In this document: positions 47,976 to 57,390 of the stretch, in pieces
How the letters are laid out: each line of letters opens with the position of its first letter
How positions within the stretch are numbered: position 1 is the first letter of the stretch
Assembly: GCF_023278565.1 (NCBI RefSeq)
Contig: NC_064672.1
Location: 5,146,001 to 5,210,000, forward strand
DNA length: 64,000 nt
Source of the DNA: Colletotrichum lupini
Taxonomy: Eukaryota; Ascomycota; Sordariomycetes; Glomerellales; Glomerellaceae
Reading direction: 5' to 3'
Translations under genes and position numbers: made by a program
Notes under the pieces: model-generated
Databases searched by the model: none
Told to the model about the DNA's origin: nothing
The model's input: only the letters and a program-made list of their open reading frames with translations

Positions 47976-50432
47976 CTATCTTTGCCTCCTGGCTTCACCG
48001 GCCTCCTTGCCCAACTTCTCCAACGCCTCCTCATACTTCTGCACTCTCTCCTCCTCGAACCCGCCGCTGTCGGGGTCTCCGATACGCAGACGATCAACCT
48101 TCTCCGCGCGACGGATCCCGCTGCTCGGCTTGGCAATTTTACCCCAGAACCAACCACTCTCGCCGTCTTCAACCAGCGTCCAGGCGGCGCCGGCGCGGCC
48201 AGCACGCGCGGTACGGCCAACGCGATGGACGTAGCCGGCGGCGCTGGCGGGTAGGTCGTAGTTGATGACGTTGTCGAGGAGGGGAAGATCGATACCGCGG
48301 GCGACGAGGTCGGAGGCGACGAGGAGGCGGAGGCGGCGGGCGGCGAAGGCGCGGAGGGCGCGGCGGCGGTCCGAGGTCTTTTGGGTTGAGGTGAGGGTTG
48401 CGATGGACGGGGCCAGAGAGGGGTGGAGGAGAGAGATGAGGCGGGAGAGGCGGAGGGCGGATTCGTTTGATTTGGTGAAGATGAGGGCTGTTGTTGTGAA
48501 GGGTTTTGTGGAAGATTTGGATGTGGTGGCAGCGGCAGCTGTTGAGCTGGCGTCTGAGGAGCTGTCTGAGTCCGAGTCGGAACCTGAGTCTGAGGAGGAA
48601 TCGGAGTCTGAGGAATCGTCTGATGAAGATATGGCGTCGTCTTCCGCGGGCGACTCGGAAGCCGTCTTGGACGTGGTCTCGGACATGAGGTGGCCGTCGA
48701 GAAGGAGGTCGATGAGGTAGAGCGGCTTGAGGTTAGCGTCGTGTACTCTGATGGCCGACTCCTTGAGCAGAGTGGGCAGGGTATGCTCGGCAATAGATGT
48801 CGTGCTGTCGGCTTGTTTGCCTTCCAAGACGATGAGCTGCGGCCTACGGAGTTGTAGCCCACTCAGCAAGCTAAGGTCTCGCGTCAGAGTGGCACTGAGG
48901 ACGACTTTGCGCACGCCGCTCAGATTTGAGTCGGGGAAGTCGCGAGCGCTGAATTTGTTGGTGCTGAGCTTGGGCATGACGGTATCCAGCCAGCCCTGGA
49001 AACTCTGAGCGAGGAGCTTGTCGGCTTCGTCGACAACCATCCAGCGCACATAGTCTAGTGAGAAGCCGGGGGTCAGGTTGATGTGCTCGACGAGCCTTCC
49101 GGGGGTGCAGATTAGGACGTCGACCTTGGATGTGTAGTCGACAATGTGATCCGGAAGAGACCCGGCGATCGGCTTAGTTACTGCTGCATCTCCATCTTCT
49201 GTTGCGGTGTCTTCAACATCCTTCCATGCCTCCAATTCCCTTTGGTGTGCGACACGATACGCTTCAGGGTCGTACCTCTCCCTCTTTTCGATGAGACTGG
49301 CTTGCTCATGCTTCAACTGCTGACTACCAATGGAAATGCCGATGCGCACTCTCTTCTGCTCTCGGCCATCGAATGCGCTGGCGCAAAGCTCAAATACCTC
49401 CTGGGCCTGCTTGACCAACTCACGCGTCGGCAAAACGACCAGAGCCCGCAGCCTCGTCACGGCGCCTTGGCTGATGTCGCGCACGATGGGCAAAGCGTAT
49501 GCCAGGGTCTTACCGGAACCAGTGGCTGCGGCAACGAGGACATCCCCCTGGCGATGCTTGCAAGACGGCAGAAGCAAGGGAAGAGCGGCCGTCTGAACAG
49601 CAAAAGCGTCCTTGAACCCCTTTGACTCGAGAATCTGTGCTGCTTTCGGGTTGATACCAATATCTGCAAAGGGTGTCCGTGTGTCGGGAGCTACGCGGAT
49701 CGGGGCGGCGAGCCATGGTGGCAGCGTCTCGTAAGATGGTTTCGATTTATCGAGGGCGGTCGGTTCGGGTTGTGGAAGGGGCACCAAGTCGTATTCTTCT
49801 TCCTTCTCCTCTTCCTCGTCCACGTCCATTTTGTCCGCGGCTTCATTCTTGGCGATTAGTTCTGCTGACTTTTTCAAGTACTTTGTAGCCTTAGCCAGGA
49901 CGTCCTTGTGTCGTCTGTCGACAGCGTCATCCTCTGCGTCCTCATCCTGTTCGCGGTCCTTCTTCTTCTTTTTCCTATCCTTCTTTTCCTTGGCATCCTC
50001 CCCTTCTGGAGCCTCGACCTCAGATCCGCGCTTCTTATTTTGCTTCTTTTCCGACTTGGTGTCTTTTGACTCCGATTTCTCAGACTTTTTTGGTGACGTC
50101 TCTTCTTCGTTTAATGCAGCACCAGTTTCCGACTTTCTTGACTTCTTCTTCTTGACGGGGGTATCTACGGCCTCGAGCGGCTCTTCATGTTTGCGCTTCG
50201 TCGCCAGGGACAGGACGTCAGGTTCTGTCGGTGCTGCACTCAAAATTGAGGTGCGAGGTTTCTTGGACGGTACGAATCGTGCATACGGAACGGCCGCGGT
50301 GGTACCTTCAGTCACGACTGGCTCGCTAGCTGGTATCGCGGATGGTTCTGGAGCTGGGGGAGGAGGCGGCGCCGAAGCTTCGACAGGCGCCTGAGCCTCC
50401 TTCTTTTTTGATGGGACGTAACGAGCGTACAT
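47976..50432 (-). CDS. DBP6: ATP-dependent RNA helicase DBP6 (DDX51 family)
   Basis: DEAD-box helicase of the nucleolus needed for early 60S ribosomal subunit assembly. Single exon, 818 residues from the ATG at 50432 (context CACCATG, protein MYARYVPSKK). An in-frame ATG at 50516 would add 28 residues in weaker context. N-terminal 250 residues are Lys/Glu-rich and disordered, with a second ARFVPSKK copy at about 51-58. Helicase motifs: Q-motif region FKDAFAVQTAALPLLLP, motif I ATGSGKT (303-309), PTRELVKQ, TPGRL, motif II DEAD (468-471), motif III SAT (513-515), ASDLVARGIDLP and HRVGRTARAGR (736-746). The extra segments around GSQQLKHEQ and the long insert between motifs Ib and II match the Dbp6/DDX51 branch. 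A Ser/Asp-rich acidic insert (about 598-630) sits between the two RecA domains. Confidence 0.95.
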   Translation of the reverse strand: MYARYVPSKKKEAQAPVEASAPPPPPAPEPSAIPASEPVVTEGTTAAVPYARFVPSKKPRTSILSAAPTEPDVLSLATKRKHEEPLEAVDTPVKKKKSRKSETGAALNEEETSPKKSEKSESKDTKSEKKQNKKRGSEVEAPEGEDAKEKKDRKKKKKDREQDEDAEDDAVDRRHKDVLAKATKYLKKSAELIAKNEAADKMDVDEEEEKEEEYDLVPLPQPEPTALDKSKPSYETLPPWLAAPIRVAPDTRTPFADIGINPKAAQILESKGFKDAFAVQTAALPLLLPSCKHRQGDVLVAAATGSGKTLAYALPIVRDISQGAVTRLRALVVLPTRELVKQAQEVFELCASAFDGREQKRVRIGISIGSQQLKHEQASLIEKRERYDPEAYRVAHQRELEAWKDVEDTATEDGDAAVTKPIAGSLPDHIVDYTSKVDVLICTPGRLVEHINLTPGFSLDYVRWMVVDEADKLLAQSFQGWLDTVMPKLSTNKFSARDFPDSNLSGVRKVVLSATLTRDLSLLSGLQLRRPQLIVLEGKQADSTTSIAEHTLPTLLKESAIRVHDANLKPLYLIDLLLDGHLMSETTSKTASESPAEDDAISSSDDSSDSDSSSDSGSDSDSDSSSDASSTAAAATTSKSSTKPFTTTALIFTKSNESALRLSRLISLLHPSLAPSIATLTSTQKTSDRRRALRAFAARRLRLLVASDLVARGIDLPLLDNVINYDLPASAAGYVHRVGRTARAGRAGAAWTLVEDGESGWFWGKIAKPSSGIRRAEKVDRLRIGDPDSGGFEEERVQKYEEALEKLGKEAGEARRQR

Positions 50433-50840
50433 GGTGTCAATTGGGCTCTCGCAAACCTTGTAGAGTCGTTGCAGACGTTGCGCAAACCTCTTTCTTTTCG
50501 CAGCTAGGCTTGACATACAGATATTGGAGGGGCACCTGTCGCACTGTCCCAAAAAAAAGTTGGATGAACTTCCTTATCGTAATTCTGCCAGGCTCCACCG
50601 CTTACCATTTCTTTCTTATCGGACCACCATGCCGCAGCTCCCCCTTAGCTCCAGTCGCGTACCTTCCAGGTGGTTGCGCAAGGTACCTACCTAGCTAAAC
50701 AAGATCTTGAGGAACACACCTCTCCGTCCTTTTCCATTTGCAACTACATATCTTGTCCCGCGAGTTTACGCTTGACAACCTGCAATGCTCCATCATCGTT
50801 CTTCTAGGTGACCACCGCTCGCGCCGAGCATATAGACAAC
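50433..50840. promoter_or_regulatory. Shared divergent promoter of DBP6 and GPI3
   Basis: 408 bp separate the two start codons of divergent housekeeping genes (324 bp if DBP6 starts at 50516). The interval must hold both promoters. No TATA box is visible. It contains an AAGGTACCTACCTA stretch near 50680-50693, a sequence type repeated in other intergenic regions of the window. Confidence 0.6.
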
Positions 50841-52343
50841 ATGGCTCGAACATACAATATCGCTATGGCTAGCGACTTCTTCTTCCCACAGCCAGGAGGA
50901 GTCGAAAGTCACATTTACCAGCTATCCACGAAGCTCATCGATCGAGGCCACAAAGTCATTATCATTACCCACGCTTATAAGGGTCGCACCGGTATTCGAA
51001 ACCTGACAAACGGCCTGCGAGTCTACCACATCCCCTTCCTCGTCGTATTCCGATCGGCTAGTTTCCCAACCGTCTTTTCAGCCTTTCCCATCATTCGCAA
51101 CATCCTCATTCGAGAACAGATCGAAATCGTCCACGGCCATGCGAGTTTGAGCACCTTTTGCCATGAAGCTATTCTGCATGCGAGGACCATGGGTCTCCGG
51201 ACCGTCTTTACGGACCATTCGCTTTTTGGATTCGCCGATGCTAGCAGTATCTTGACAAACAAGATTCTCAAGTTTTCCCTGAGTGACGTGGACCACGTTA
51301 TTTGTGTCAGCCATACCTGGTACGTCGCGCCGCGCCCTAGCCCTCGGACAGGCATAACTGACTGGAATTGTAGCAAGGAAAATACCGTCCTCCGAGCATC
51401 TCTAGATCCCCTCATGGTTTCAGTCATACCTAACGCCGTCGTGTCTGAGAACTTCCGTCCACTCGATTATCCCCCAACCGACGCCAATAATGCATTTGGC
51501 CAAAATCCACCTCCCGCACATCACCTGGGACCGAACGATGTAGTCACAATCGTCGTGATATCTCGTCTCTTCTATAACAAGGGAACGGATCTCCTAACGG
51601 CTGCGATCCCTCGCATCCTCGAGAACCACCCGAACACAAGGTTCATCATTGCAGGCTCAGGACCCAAGGCCATTGACCTCGAACAAATGATTGAACAAAA
51701 CGTCTTACAAGATCGGGTAGAAATGCTGGGACCTATCAGGCATGAAGAAGTACGCGACGTCATGGTTCGGGGCCATATTTACCTCCATCCTAGTTTGACG
51801 GAAGCCTTTGGTACTGTGATTGTAGAAGCAGCCAGTTGCGGGCTGTACGTGGTATGCACTCAGGTTGGTGGTATTCCTGAGGTGCTCCCGTCGCACATGA
51901 CTGTCTTCGCCAAGCCAGAAGAAGACGACCTGGTTGCTGCGACGGGGAGGGCTATTGCTGCACTACGAGCAAACAAGATTCGAACGGAACGTTTCCATGA
52001 GCAAGTCCAGAAGATGTACTCATGGACAAATGTTGCTGAACGCACCGAGCGCGTGTACCAGGGAATCACGGGCGAGCTCAGCGAAGCCGAATTCTATGGC
52101 TATGACGCTGCCAATTCCTCGACATTCGGCAATAGTAGAGTGCGGTCTTTCGCCCTCATCGACCGACTCAAGCGATACTACGGCTGTGGTATCTGGGCTG
52201 GCAAGCTCTTTTGCCTCTGTGTCATTGTTGACTACTTGCTATACCTGTTCTTGGAACTGTGGTTCCCGCGAGAGGAAATCGACATTTGCCCCGAATGGCC
52301 GCGTAAAGTTCCTCAAGATGCGGAAGACTCTAAGGAAGACTGA
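50841..52343 (+). CDS. GPI3: Phosphatidylinositol N-acetylglucosaminyltransferase GPI3/PIG-A subunit
   Basis: Catalytic subunit of the complex that transfers GlcNAc from UDP-GlcNAc to phosphatidylinositol on the cytosolic face of the ER, the first step of GPI-anchor synthesis. Exons 50841-51319 and 51374-52343 give 482 residues. The 54-nt intron (GTACGT donor, CTGAC branch, TAG acceptor) is a multiple of three without a stop, so it reads through, but removing it restores the conserved VSHTCKENTVLRA. Start is the ATG before ARTYNIAMASDFFFPQPGGVESH, the conserved GT4 N-terminus. The donor-binding EX7E motif appears as EAFGTVIVE, with IPNAVV and ISRLFYNKGTDLL also present. One membrane helix near the C-terminus (LFCLCVIVDYLLYLFLELWF) fits the ER anchor. 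The cupredoxin at 13725 is a possible client of this pathway. Confidence 0.96.
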   Translation: MARTYNIAMASDFFFPQPGGVESHIYQLSTKLIDRGHKVIIITHAYKGRTGIRNLTNGLRVYHIPFLVVFRSASFPTVFSAFPIIRNILIREQIEIVHGHASLSTFCHEAILHARTMGLRTVFTDHSLFGFADASSILTNKILKFSLSDVDHVICVSHTWYVAPRPSPRTGITDWNCSKENTVLRASLDPLMVSVIPNAVVSENFRPLDYPPTDANNAFGQNPPPAHHLGPNDVVTIVVISRLFYNKGTDLLTAAIPRILENHPNTRFIIAGSGPKAIDLEQMIEQNVLQDRVEMLGPIRHEEVRDVMVRGHIYLHPSLTEAFGTVIVEAASCGLYVVCTQVGGIPEVLPSHMTVFAKPEEDDLVAATGRAIAALRANKIRTERFHEQVQKMYSWTNVAERTERVYQGITGELSEAEFYGYDAANSSTFGNSRVRSFALIDRLKRYYGCGIWAGKLFCLCVIVDYLLYLFLELWFPREEIDICPEWPRKVPQDAEDSKED

Positions 52344-53088
52344 GCGTGGTCTCATTATTTGACTCGCACAACTAACCGGACTGCTCCGGGGCAGATTGTT
52401 CGGCTGTTCAATAACCAAGAGACGCAAGATCTGGGTTAATGTTCGAATCAAATTGTATAATTCCAGGCATAAGAGCAGCGACGCTGCTGACCAGTGGTTA
52501 TCGGCGTGGACCGGCGATGGCCGGCGGAAATCAACGGACATTGAAAACTGGTTCAGATTCTCCGCACTCCACGCTACCCCGAGTCAGCCCATCGAGTCTT
52601 CCAGATCTGCAACCAAATACTTTCAACGGGAGAGATCCTCCAATGGTAGCAGCCTGAAAGGAAATCAGCATGGAGTAGGGGTCTCGGTGCGCCGGATGGG
52701 CCTCCGTAGACACGACCCGGAGAGCCCCGATGAAAGGACGGGATTGGTTGGCATTCACGATGTGCTCAACACCATAGCGCAGGAACCATCTTTAACGGTC
52801 TGGGTCGGCAGTGAGCTGCCTGTTCCGGTCAGGCGCCCGGGTGGGCCATGCGACCATTTGAGCCATCTGAACCCCCCACCACGCGCGCATCTCGACCATC
52901 TCACATGCATAGCGACACAAGACAAAACCCAGCGATTTCCGCTCCTCGTTTGCGAATTCTGGCCGCAGTCATCAGCGATACATATTGTTTGCTTATTATA
53001 TCCCAGCCACAGTCGGCTTCTCAAATCATCAACGAAGCGATTCCCAAGTTTTCAACTTCACAAGACCCCGCGCATCCACTTGCCCGCG
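52344..53088. other. Intergenic between GPI3 and the dioxygenase
   Basis: About 745 bases. The dioxygenase frame happens to stay open upstream through all of it, but the sequence has no conserved features and 2-oxoglutarate oxygenases of this type begin near the ATG at 53089, so I treat it as promoter and leader. Confidence that it is non-coding is moderate. Confidence 0.5.
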
Positions 53089-54291
53089 ATGGCCGCCGCA
53101 CAGGACCTCCCCATGGATCTCCCCATAATCGATCTCGACGTCTTTCTCAACGAGCCCCGCGACTCCGCTGCAGTCCGCGATGAGTGCCAAAAGGCCGCGA
53201 CTGCCCTCATCACCTATGGCGCGCTCGTGCTGCACGACTCCCGAGTCGCCGAATCAGACAACACTACTTTCCTCGACTTGCTTGAGGACTACTTTGCCCA
53301 GCCGACTGAAGAGCTCAAGAAGGATGAGCGTCCGGAGCTAAGCTACCAAATCGGTGTCACTCTTGAGGATACAGAAAAGCCCAAATGTGCAGTAGACGAG
53401 CCCTGCCTGAAGGTCATCGAGCGCCTGGCGGAAACCGAGCGCCCTCTCGATATCACAGCACACGACCCCGACCCAAAGTGTCGTTTCTTCTGGCGCATGG
53501 CCGAGAACCCCCCGTACGAGACCGAGTTCCCCGGGCTCAACGCCCCCAATGTCGTCCCCGAAGCTCCGCACATCCGTGAGCGTTGGCCTCCTGCCATGGA
53601 CAAGTGGGGAACCTCAATGAAGCAAGCCGTTACGGGCCTGGCAGAGATGGCGGCGGTCGGTTTGGGTCTCCCTGCCGATGCTTTCAGCTCTGCTGGCAAG
53701 TACGGGCCTCACCTTCTCGCACCAACGGCTTCTGACTTGGTCAAATACGGCAAGCAGGACACCATTCTCGCCGGTTTCCACACAGACCTGAACTTCCTGA
53801 CCATTCACGGGCGTTCTCGGTATCCAGGCCTGCACATCTGGGCGCGCAACACGGGAAAGAAGATTGCCGTCAAGATTCCTGAGGGCAACTACTTGCTCGT
53901 CCAAGCCGGAAAGCAGTTGGAGCACTTGACGGGCGGGCTCATCAAGGCAGGCTTCCACGAGGTCGTGGTGAATGAAAAGACACTGGCCGTGATCGAGCGC
54001 CGCAAAGCCGAGCTCCCCGATCGCCCGCTCGTCCGCATCTCGTCCACGTTCTTCTGGCACTTGTCATCGGACCACGATCTCACTCCTATCCCTCAGCTGT
54101 CGGAGCAGGCACAAAAGGTTAGGGCTGAGCAATTCAACCTGGGCAGGGACGAGGGCGAGGAGGTTACGTATGCGCCCATGAAGGTGGGACAGCAGGTGCA
54201 AGAGTAAGTCATCTGATCTCTTGGATGCGTTTTCTGACTGATGCTAACAAATCGTAACAGGGAGCTCAAGCACATTGCTCTGATGACATGA
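53089..54291 (+). CDS. 2-oxoglutarate/Fe(II)-dependent dioxygenase (isopenicillin N synthase-like)
   Basis: Non-heme iron oxygenase, probably cytosolic, substrate unknown. Exons 53089-54203 and 54261-54291 join across a 57-nt intron (GTAAGT, GCTAACA branch, ACAG), giving 381 residues with C-terminus EELKHIALMT. The N-terminal DIOX-type segment is PIIDLDVFLNEP with GALVLHDSRV. The iron triad is visible: His and Asp in GFHTDLNFLTIHG and the second His in GKQLEHLTGG, with the 2-oxoglutarate-binding Arg in PLVRISSTFFWH (R-x-S). The order and spacing match plant and fungal DIOX enzymes. The protein is somewhat longer than typical because of a segment around residues 95-150. Converges with the next gene with 70 bp between the stops. 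Confidence 0.92.
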
Positions 54292-54361
54292 CGAGAAACG
54301 AGATTCGCTGTATTATGATAGTACTATTAATGACAAAATTCCCAAAGCGTGGTATGGATTT

Positions 54362-55153
54362 TTAAGCCTTGTAGAATTCCTCGCCCACAGCGACGTCCAC
54401 GTTTTCCTTTGCAACTCTGTCGACGGCTGTCTTTGGGTCTTCGTCGCCATCCAGCAAGTCTACCCACGATGTCGTGAAGCTGTCATTCTCCGCAATAAGC
54501 GCGGCGACCTCGGCGACGGTCTGTCGGCTGGAGGTGCCCTTCGCCTCCTTTGTCTTTCCAAACTCAATCTTGCCGGCCGGTTCCTCGGTCAGCAGACCGG
54601 GTCTCAGACTAATACCAGCAAAGCCATCTGTCCTCTTTCTCGATTCTTGCCAGAGGGCCTCATCGGCGGCGATCTTGGCGAGAGAGTAGTTGTAGAGTTT
54701 CTTGTTGCCGTCGAGTGCGTCTTGCCAGGCTTTATCGGACCACCAGGTGGGTTTCGTCTTGCGGGAGCTCAGGTAGGAGACGAGGATGAATTTCTTGATG
54801 GACGGGGTGGCGACGGCGGCGTTGATGAAGTGGATGGCGGCGTCGCGGTCGATTGTGAAGGTGCGAGAGGGGTCGCCTTTGCCGCCTGCGCCGGCGGACC
54901 AGAAGATTGTGTCTGGTTTGACTTCGTCCAGGATTGCTTGGGCTTTTTGTTGGGAGGTTACGTCTTCGATGCTGCGGACGAGGACGTTGAGTTTGCCGCT
55001 GCCCGAAGACGAGGGAGCGAGCTTTTCGATGGCGGGGACTTGGTCTTGAGTGCGGATTATGGAGGTCACGGTCCAGGACTTTTTGAGGAGGATTGGGGTC
55101 AGGTGCTGGGAGACTTTGCCGTGGCCGCCGAGGATGAGGACGTGTTTGCTCAT
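54362..55153 (-). CDS. NAD(P)-binding Rossmann protein (atypical SDR / NmrA-like)
   Basis: Single exon, 263 residues. Starts MSKHVLILGGHGKVSQHLTPI, a Rossmann beta-alpha-beta with GGHGKVS in the glycine position, then a basic patch after strand 2 (IIRTQDQ) that would favour NADPH. Other matches to the family are DTIFWSAGAGGKGDP after strand 4, KKFILVSYLSSRK after strand 5, and YNYSLAKIAADEAL, where Tyr-x3-Lys (YSLAK) is the usual catalytic pair of short-chain dehydrogenases. GISLRPGLLTEEPAG follows in the substrate loop. It resembles yeast YMR090W-like and bacterial YhfK-like proteins. Not closely similar to the one at 37625. Confidence 0.88.
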   Translation of the reverse strand: MSKHVLILGGHGKVSQHLTPILLKKSWTVTSIIRTQDQVPAIEKLAPSSSGSGKLNVLVRSIEDVTSQQKAQAILDEVKPDTIFWSAGAGGKGDPSRTFTIDRDAAIHFINAAVATPSIKKFILVSYLSSRKTKPTWWSDKAWQDALDGNKKLYNYSLAKIAADEALWQESRKRTDGFAGISLRPGLLTEEPAGKIEFGKTKEAKGTSSRQTVAEVAALIAENDSFTTSWVDLLDGDEDPKTAVDRVAKENVDVAVGEEFYKA

Positions 55154-55879
55154 GTTGGGCTGTTTTTTGTAACTGTTGAATTATCTAGAGAATGCGTAGG
55201 ATTGTGTGTCTGGCAAGATACGTCGTGATGTCTTGCAGTGTGATGTGATATAATGCCAATTCAGAGGTATAAAGGCCCGTGTGAAGGAGAGGCAGACAGT
55301 CGATTCAAATAGTATTCACATTAGGTGTACGGAAGACGAGACCGCGGGGCTTTGAAATCAACCTGGAGGGCTTCCCCGCTCGGCCCCATCAAAAGCACGG
55401 CGTTAAGGGCCGTGGATGACTTGATTCGGATGCGGGCGGACTGGCCGAGGTGGATCTCTACTTGATTGTACGTATATCCGTACCTTACCTTACCTTTCAT
55501 GGGAATGGATACATGTTTTGTTGCGGAAAGAAGGACCCCGCGGATGAGCATTTTCGGGGACGGTGTCACGTCACCGGGGCGTCAGTGACGTACGTCCCGC
55601 GAGTTTATTTGCTTCGCTTTGGCAGCTGTTCCCCACCGGATTGGCTAAAAGCCGATAACGAGCTTTCTTTGGGAAAGCACTCAATTGAGTTTGTGGTGCT
55701 TGCCCCCGAGTCAGAATCCATGGCTTTCGGCGTTAGTTACTCAGCAACTTGGACGTCAGTCTTGGCCAACATGTCGTGCCCCTCCTTGACGCCTTCTCAG
55801 GTCGGCTCTCTACTCATGTTCGACTCTCACCATGATAACGCGCTTGGTTCAATTCTACGCAAGATACTTTGACTTATGC
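55154..55879. other. Intergenic between NAD(P)-binding gene and decayed Zn2Cys6 gene
   Basis: About 725 bases with short open frames only (for example 55450-55872). Contains a stretch of ACCTT repeats (taccttaccttacctt at about 55480-55496). Nothing else supported. Confidence 0.45.
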
Positions 55880-57390
55880 TTCAAGCGTCTAGCAGATCAA
55901 AGTCGCCCGGAAACCTGAGCGCAGCAAGATCGAATCTCTCCGCCTCGAGATCCGTCAGGCTCGACTGGGAGAAGTGAGGCGTCATGGGCTGAATCATGTG
56001 ATTTTTGTCTAGGAGGAGAAAGGCTTTCCTGATGGACATGATGACGGGAAGGTTTTCTCGAGGAGGAGGCCTATGGAGAAGATGATGGTAGTGAGGTAGG
56101 ATGCCCATGCTTCTCTCGGCCGGCTTGCTGGGTTGCGGAAGTCGTCGAGGCGGAGGAAGGGGTAGCGGCAGTGGACTTTGGTCTCGTCGAAGAGGGAGGT
56201 TTCTGTTGCGGTGTCGAGGGGGATCTCCTGGTCGGGTCTACGTGCGGTGTTGCCGCCATCGTGGACTGCTGGATTAGGTAGTGTTTGCGGTGGTGGGTTG
56301 TCTTCCTCTGAGCGAGCAAAGGTAGCCAAGAGGCCGGTGGCGGGCGAGCTCCTTGAGAGAGAAGCTTCTAGTCCAATTCCCGGCCCTGATGCGAATGAGA
56401 CTCTGCGTCGGTGGTGATAGTATTTGCCTGCGTGGTGATGTGTATGAGACGCTTCATGCGCGCGAGGCAACGATGATGGTAGCGACGGCTCTTGCGCATA
56501 GCTGTGTTGGACATGATTGTTCCGATTATCGACGACCACCTGAAGACGAGCGTCGGTCTCTTCGAGACGCGATATGCGCTCCTCCAACAACGCGATGTCA
56601 CCCAGCCTTGCTAGGGGTGTGTGCGTCGCGGGATGGTGAAGAAGATGATGATCTGAACTCCTAGAAGGGGAGGGGATACCGCAGCATCAGTATAACATTA
56701 CAAGTTTGGACCAGGAGGGTTGTGAGCAGATCCAGATCGGCGAAGAGAGAGAGATCAACCGTCGCAAACTACTGTCTATGAACCAGCCAACAACGTGAAA
56801 CTAGATGTTTCCTCCTTCGCAACTGGGGAAGAGCAGGGGAGGAGGAGAGAAACTTTACAGCGGAGGGAACCCGGGGCCCGGGGGCCGGGTTTGATAGGAC
56901 GACGGGAGCACCGCCTCGTTGCATCGCTCTCCCGACCTGGCGCAGTTGGCGCAGGGTCTCTGATCATCGCATTTTTGCTGGTCGAGGGGGAAAAAAAACA
57001 AAGATTGTCAGCCCCTTCCCCTTTTTGCACTTGTCCAGGTTTCCTCTTCTTTTGGGAATGGTGGGGTTTGAAGTTGTGATGATCTTGGTCAAAGGGTCAA
57101 CCCAACTTGGGCAAGGAGTGGTTGTTTCAAAATTGGTGACAGTGCTGCTTTAGGGTACCAGAGAATGGATGTCTCTGGCTCTTACACACAGTGAAGTGAA
57201 AGCTCAGAAGGAAAAGGGTAAAAAGAAAGAAGGAGAAATAAGAATAAAATAGCAACGTATCTTTCGCCGATGACACTTGTGAACAAGCCTGCGTCTTTCT
57301 CCGCTTGGCCGGTGGTTCGCCGCAGTCTTCGGTCGCGGGTACGGTGATTGTGGGGTTGAACGGGGAGTCGGCGGGGGCCGGTGGCGTCAT
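55880..57390 (-). pseudogene. Decayed Zn2Cys6 transcription factor
   Basis: Pieces of a zinc-cluster regulator lie in order on the minus strand. An ATG at 57390 opens a frame ending KRRKTQACSQ at 57277. One base later, in another frame, C-H-R-R-K-I-R-C follows, which would complete C-x2-C-x6-C. The second half of the cluster (KCDDQRPCANCARSGERC, C-x5-C-x2-C-x6-C) sits at 56977-56855 after a textbook intron end (CTGAC branch, T8C5 tract, CAG), but no available donor joins it in frame. A coiled coil (LEERISRLEETDARLQ) and the start of the fungal-specific domain (HCRYPFLRLDDF, AWASYLTTIIFSIGLLLEK) occupy 56660-56009 before a stop, with about 250-400 expected residues missing. Frameshift, splice failure and truncation together argue for a pseudogene; assembly error is a less likely explanation. 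Confidence 0.65.

Noticed and set aside
52396..53088. N-terminal extension of the dioxygenase frame by 231 codons
   Set aside because: Begins with a non-ATG codon, has no similarity to oxygenase N-termini, and the family start matches the ATG at 53089.
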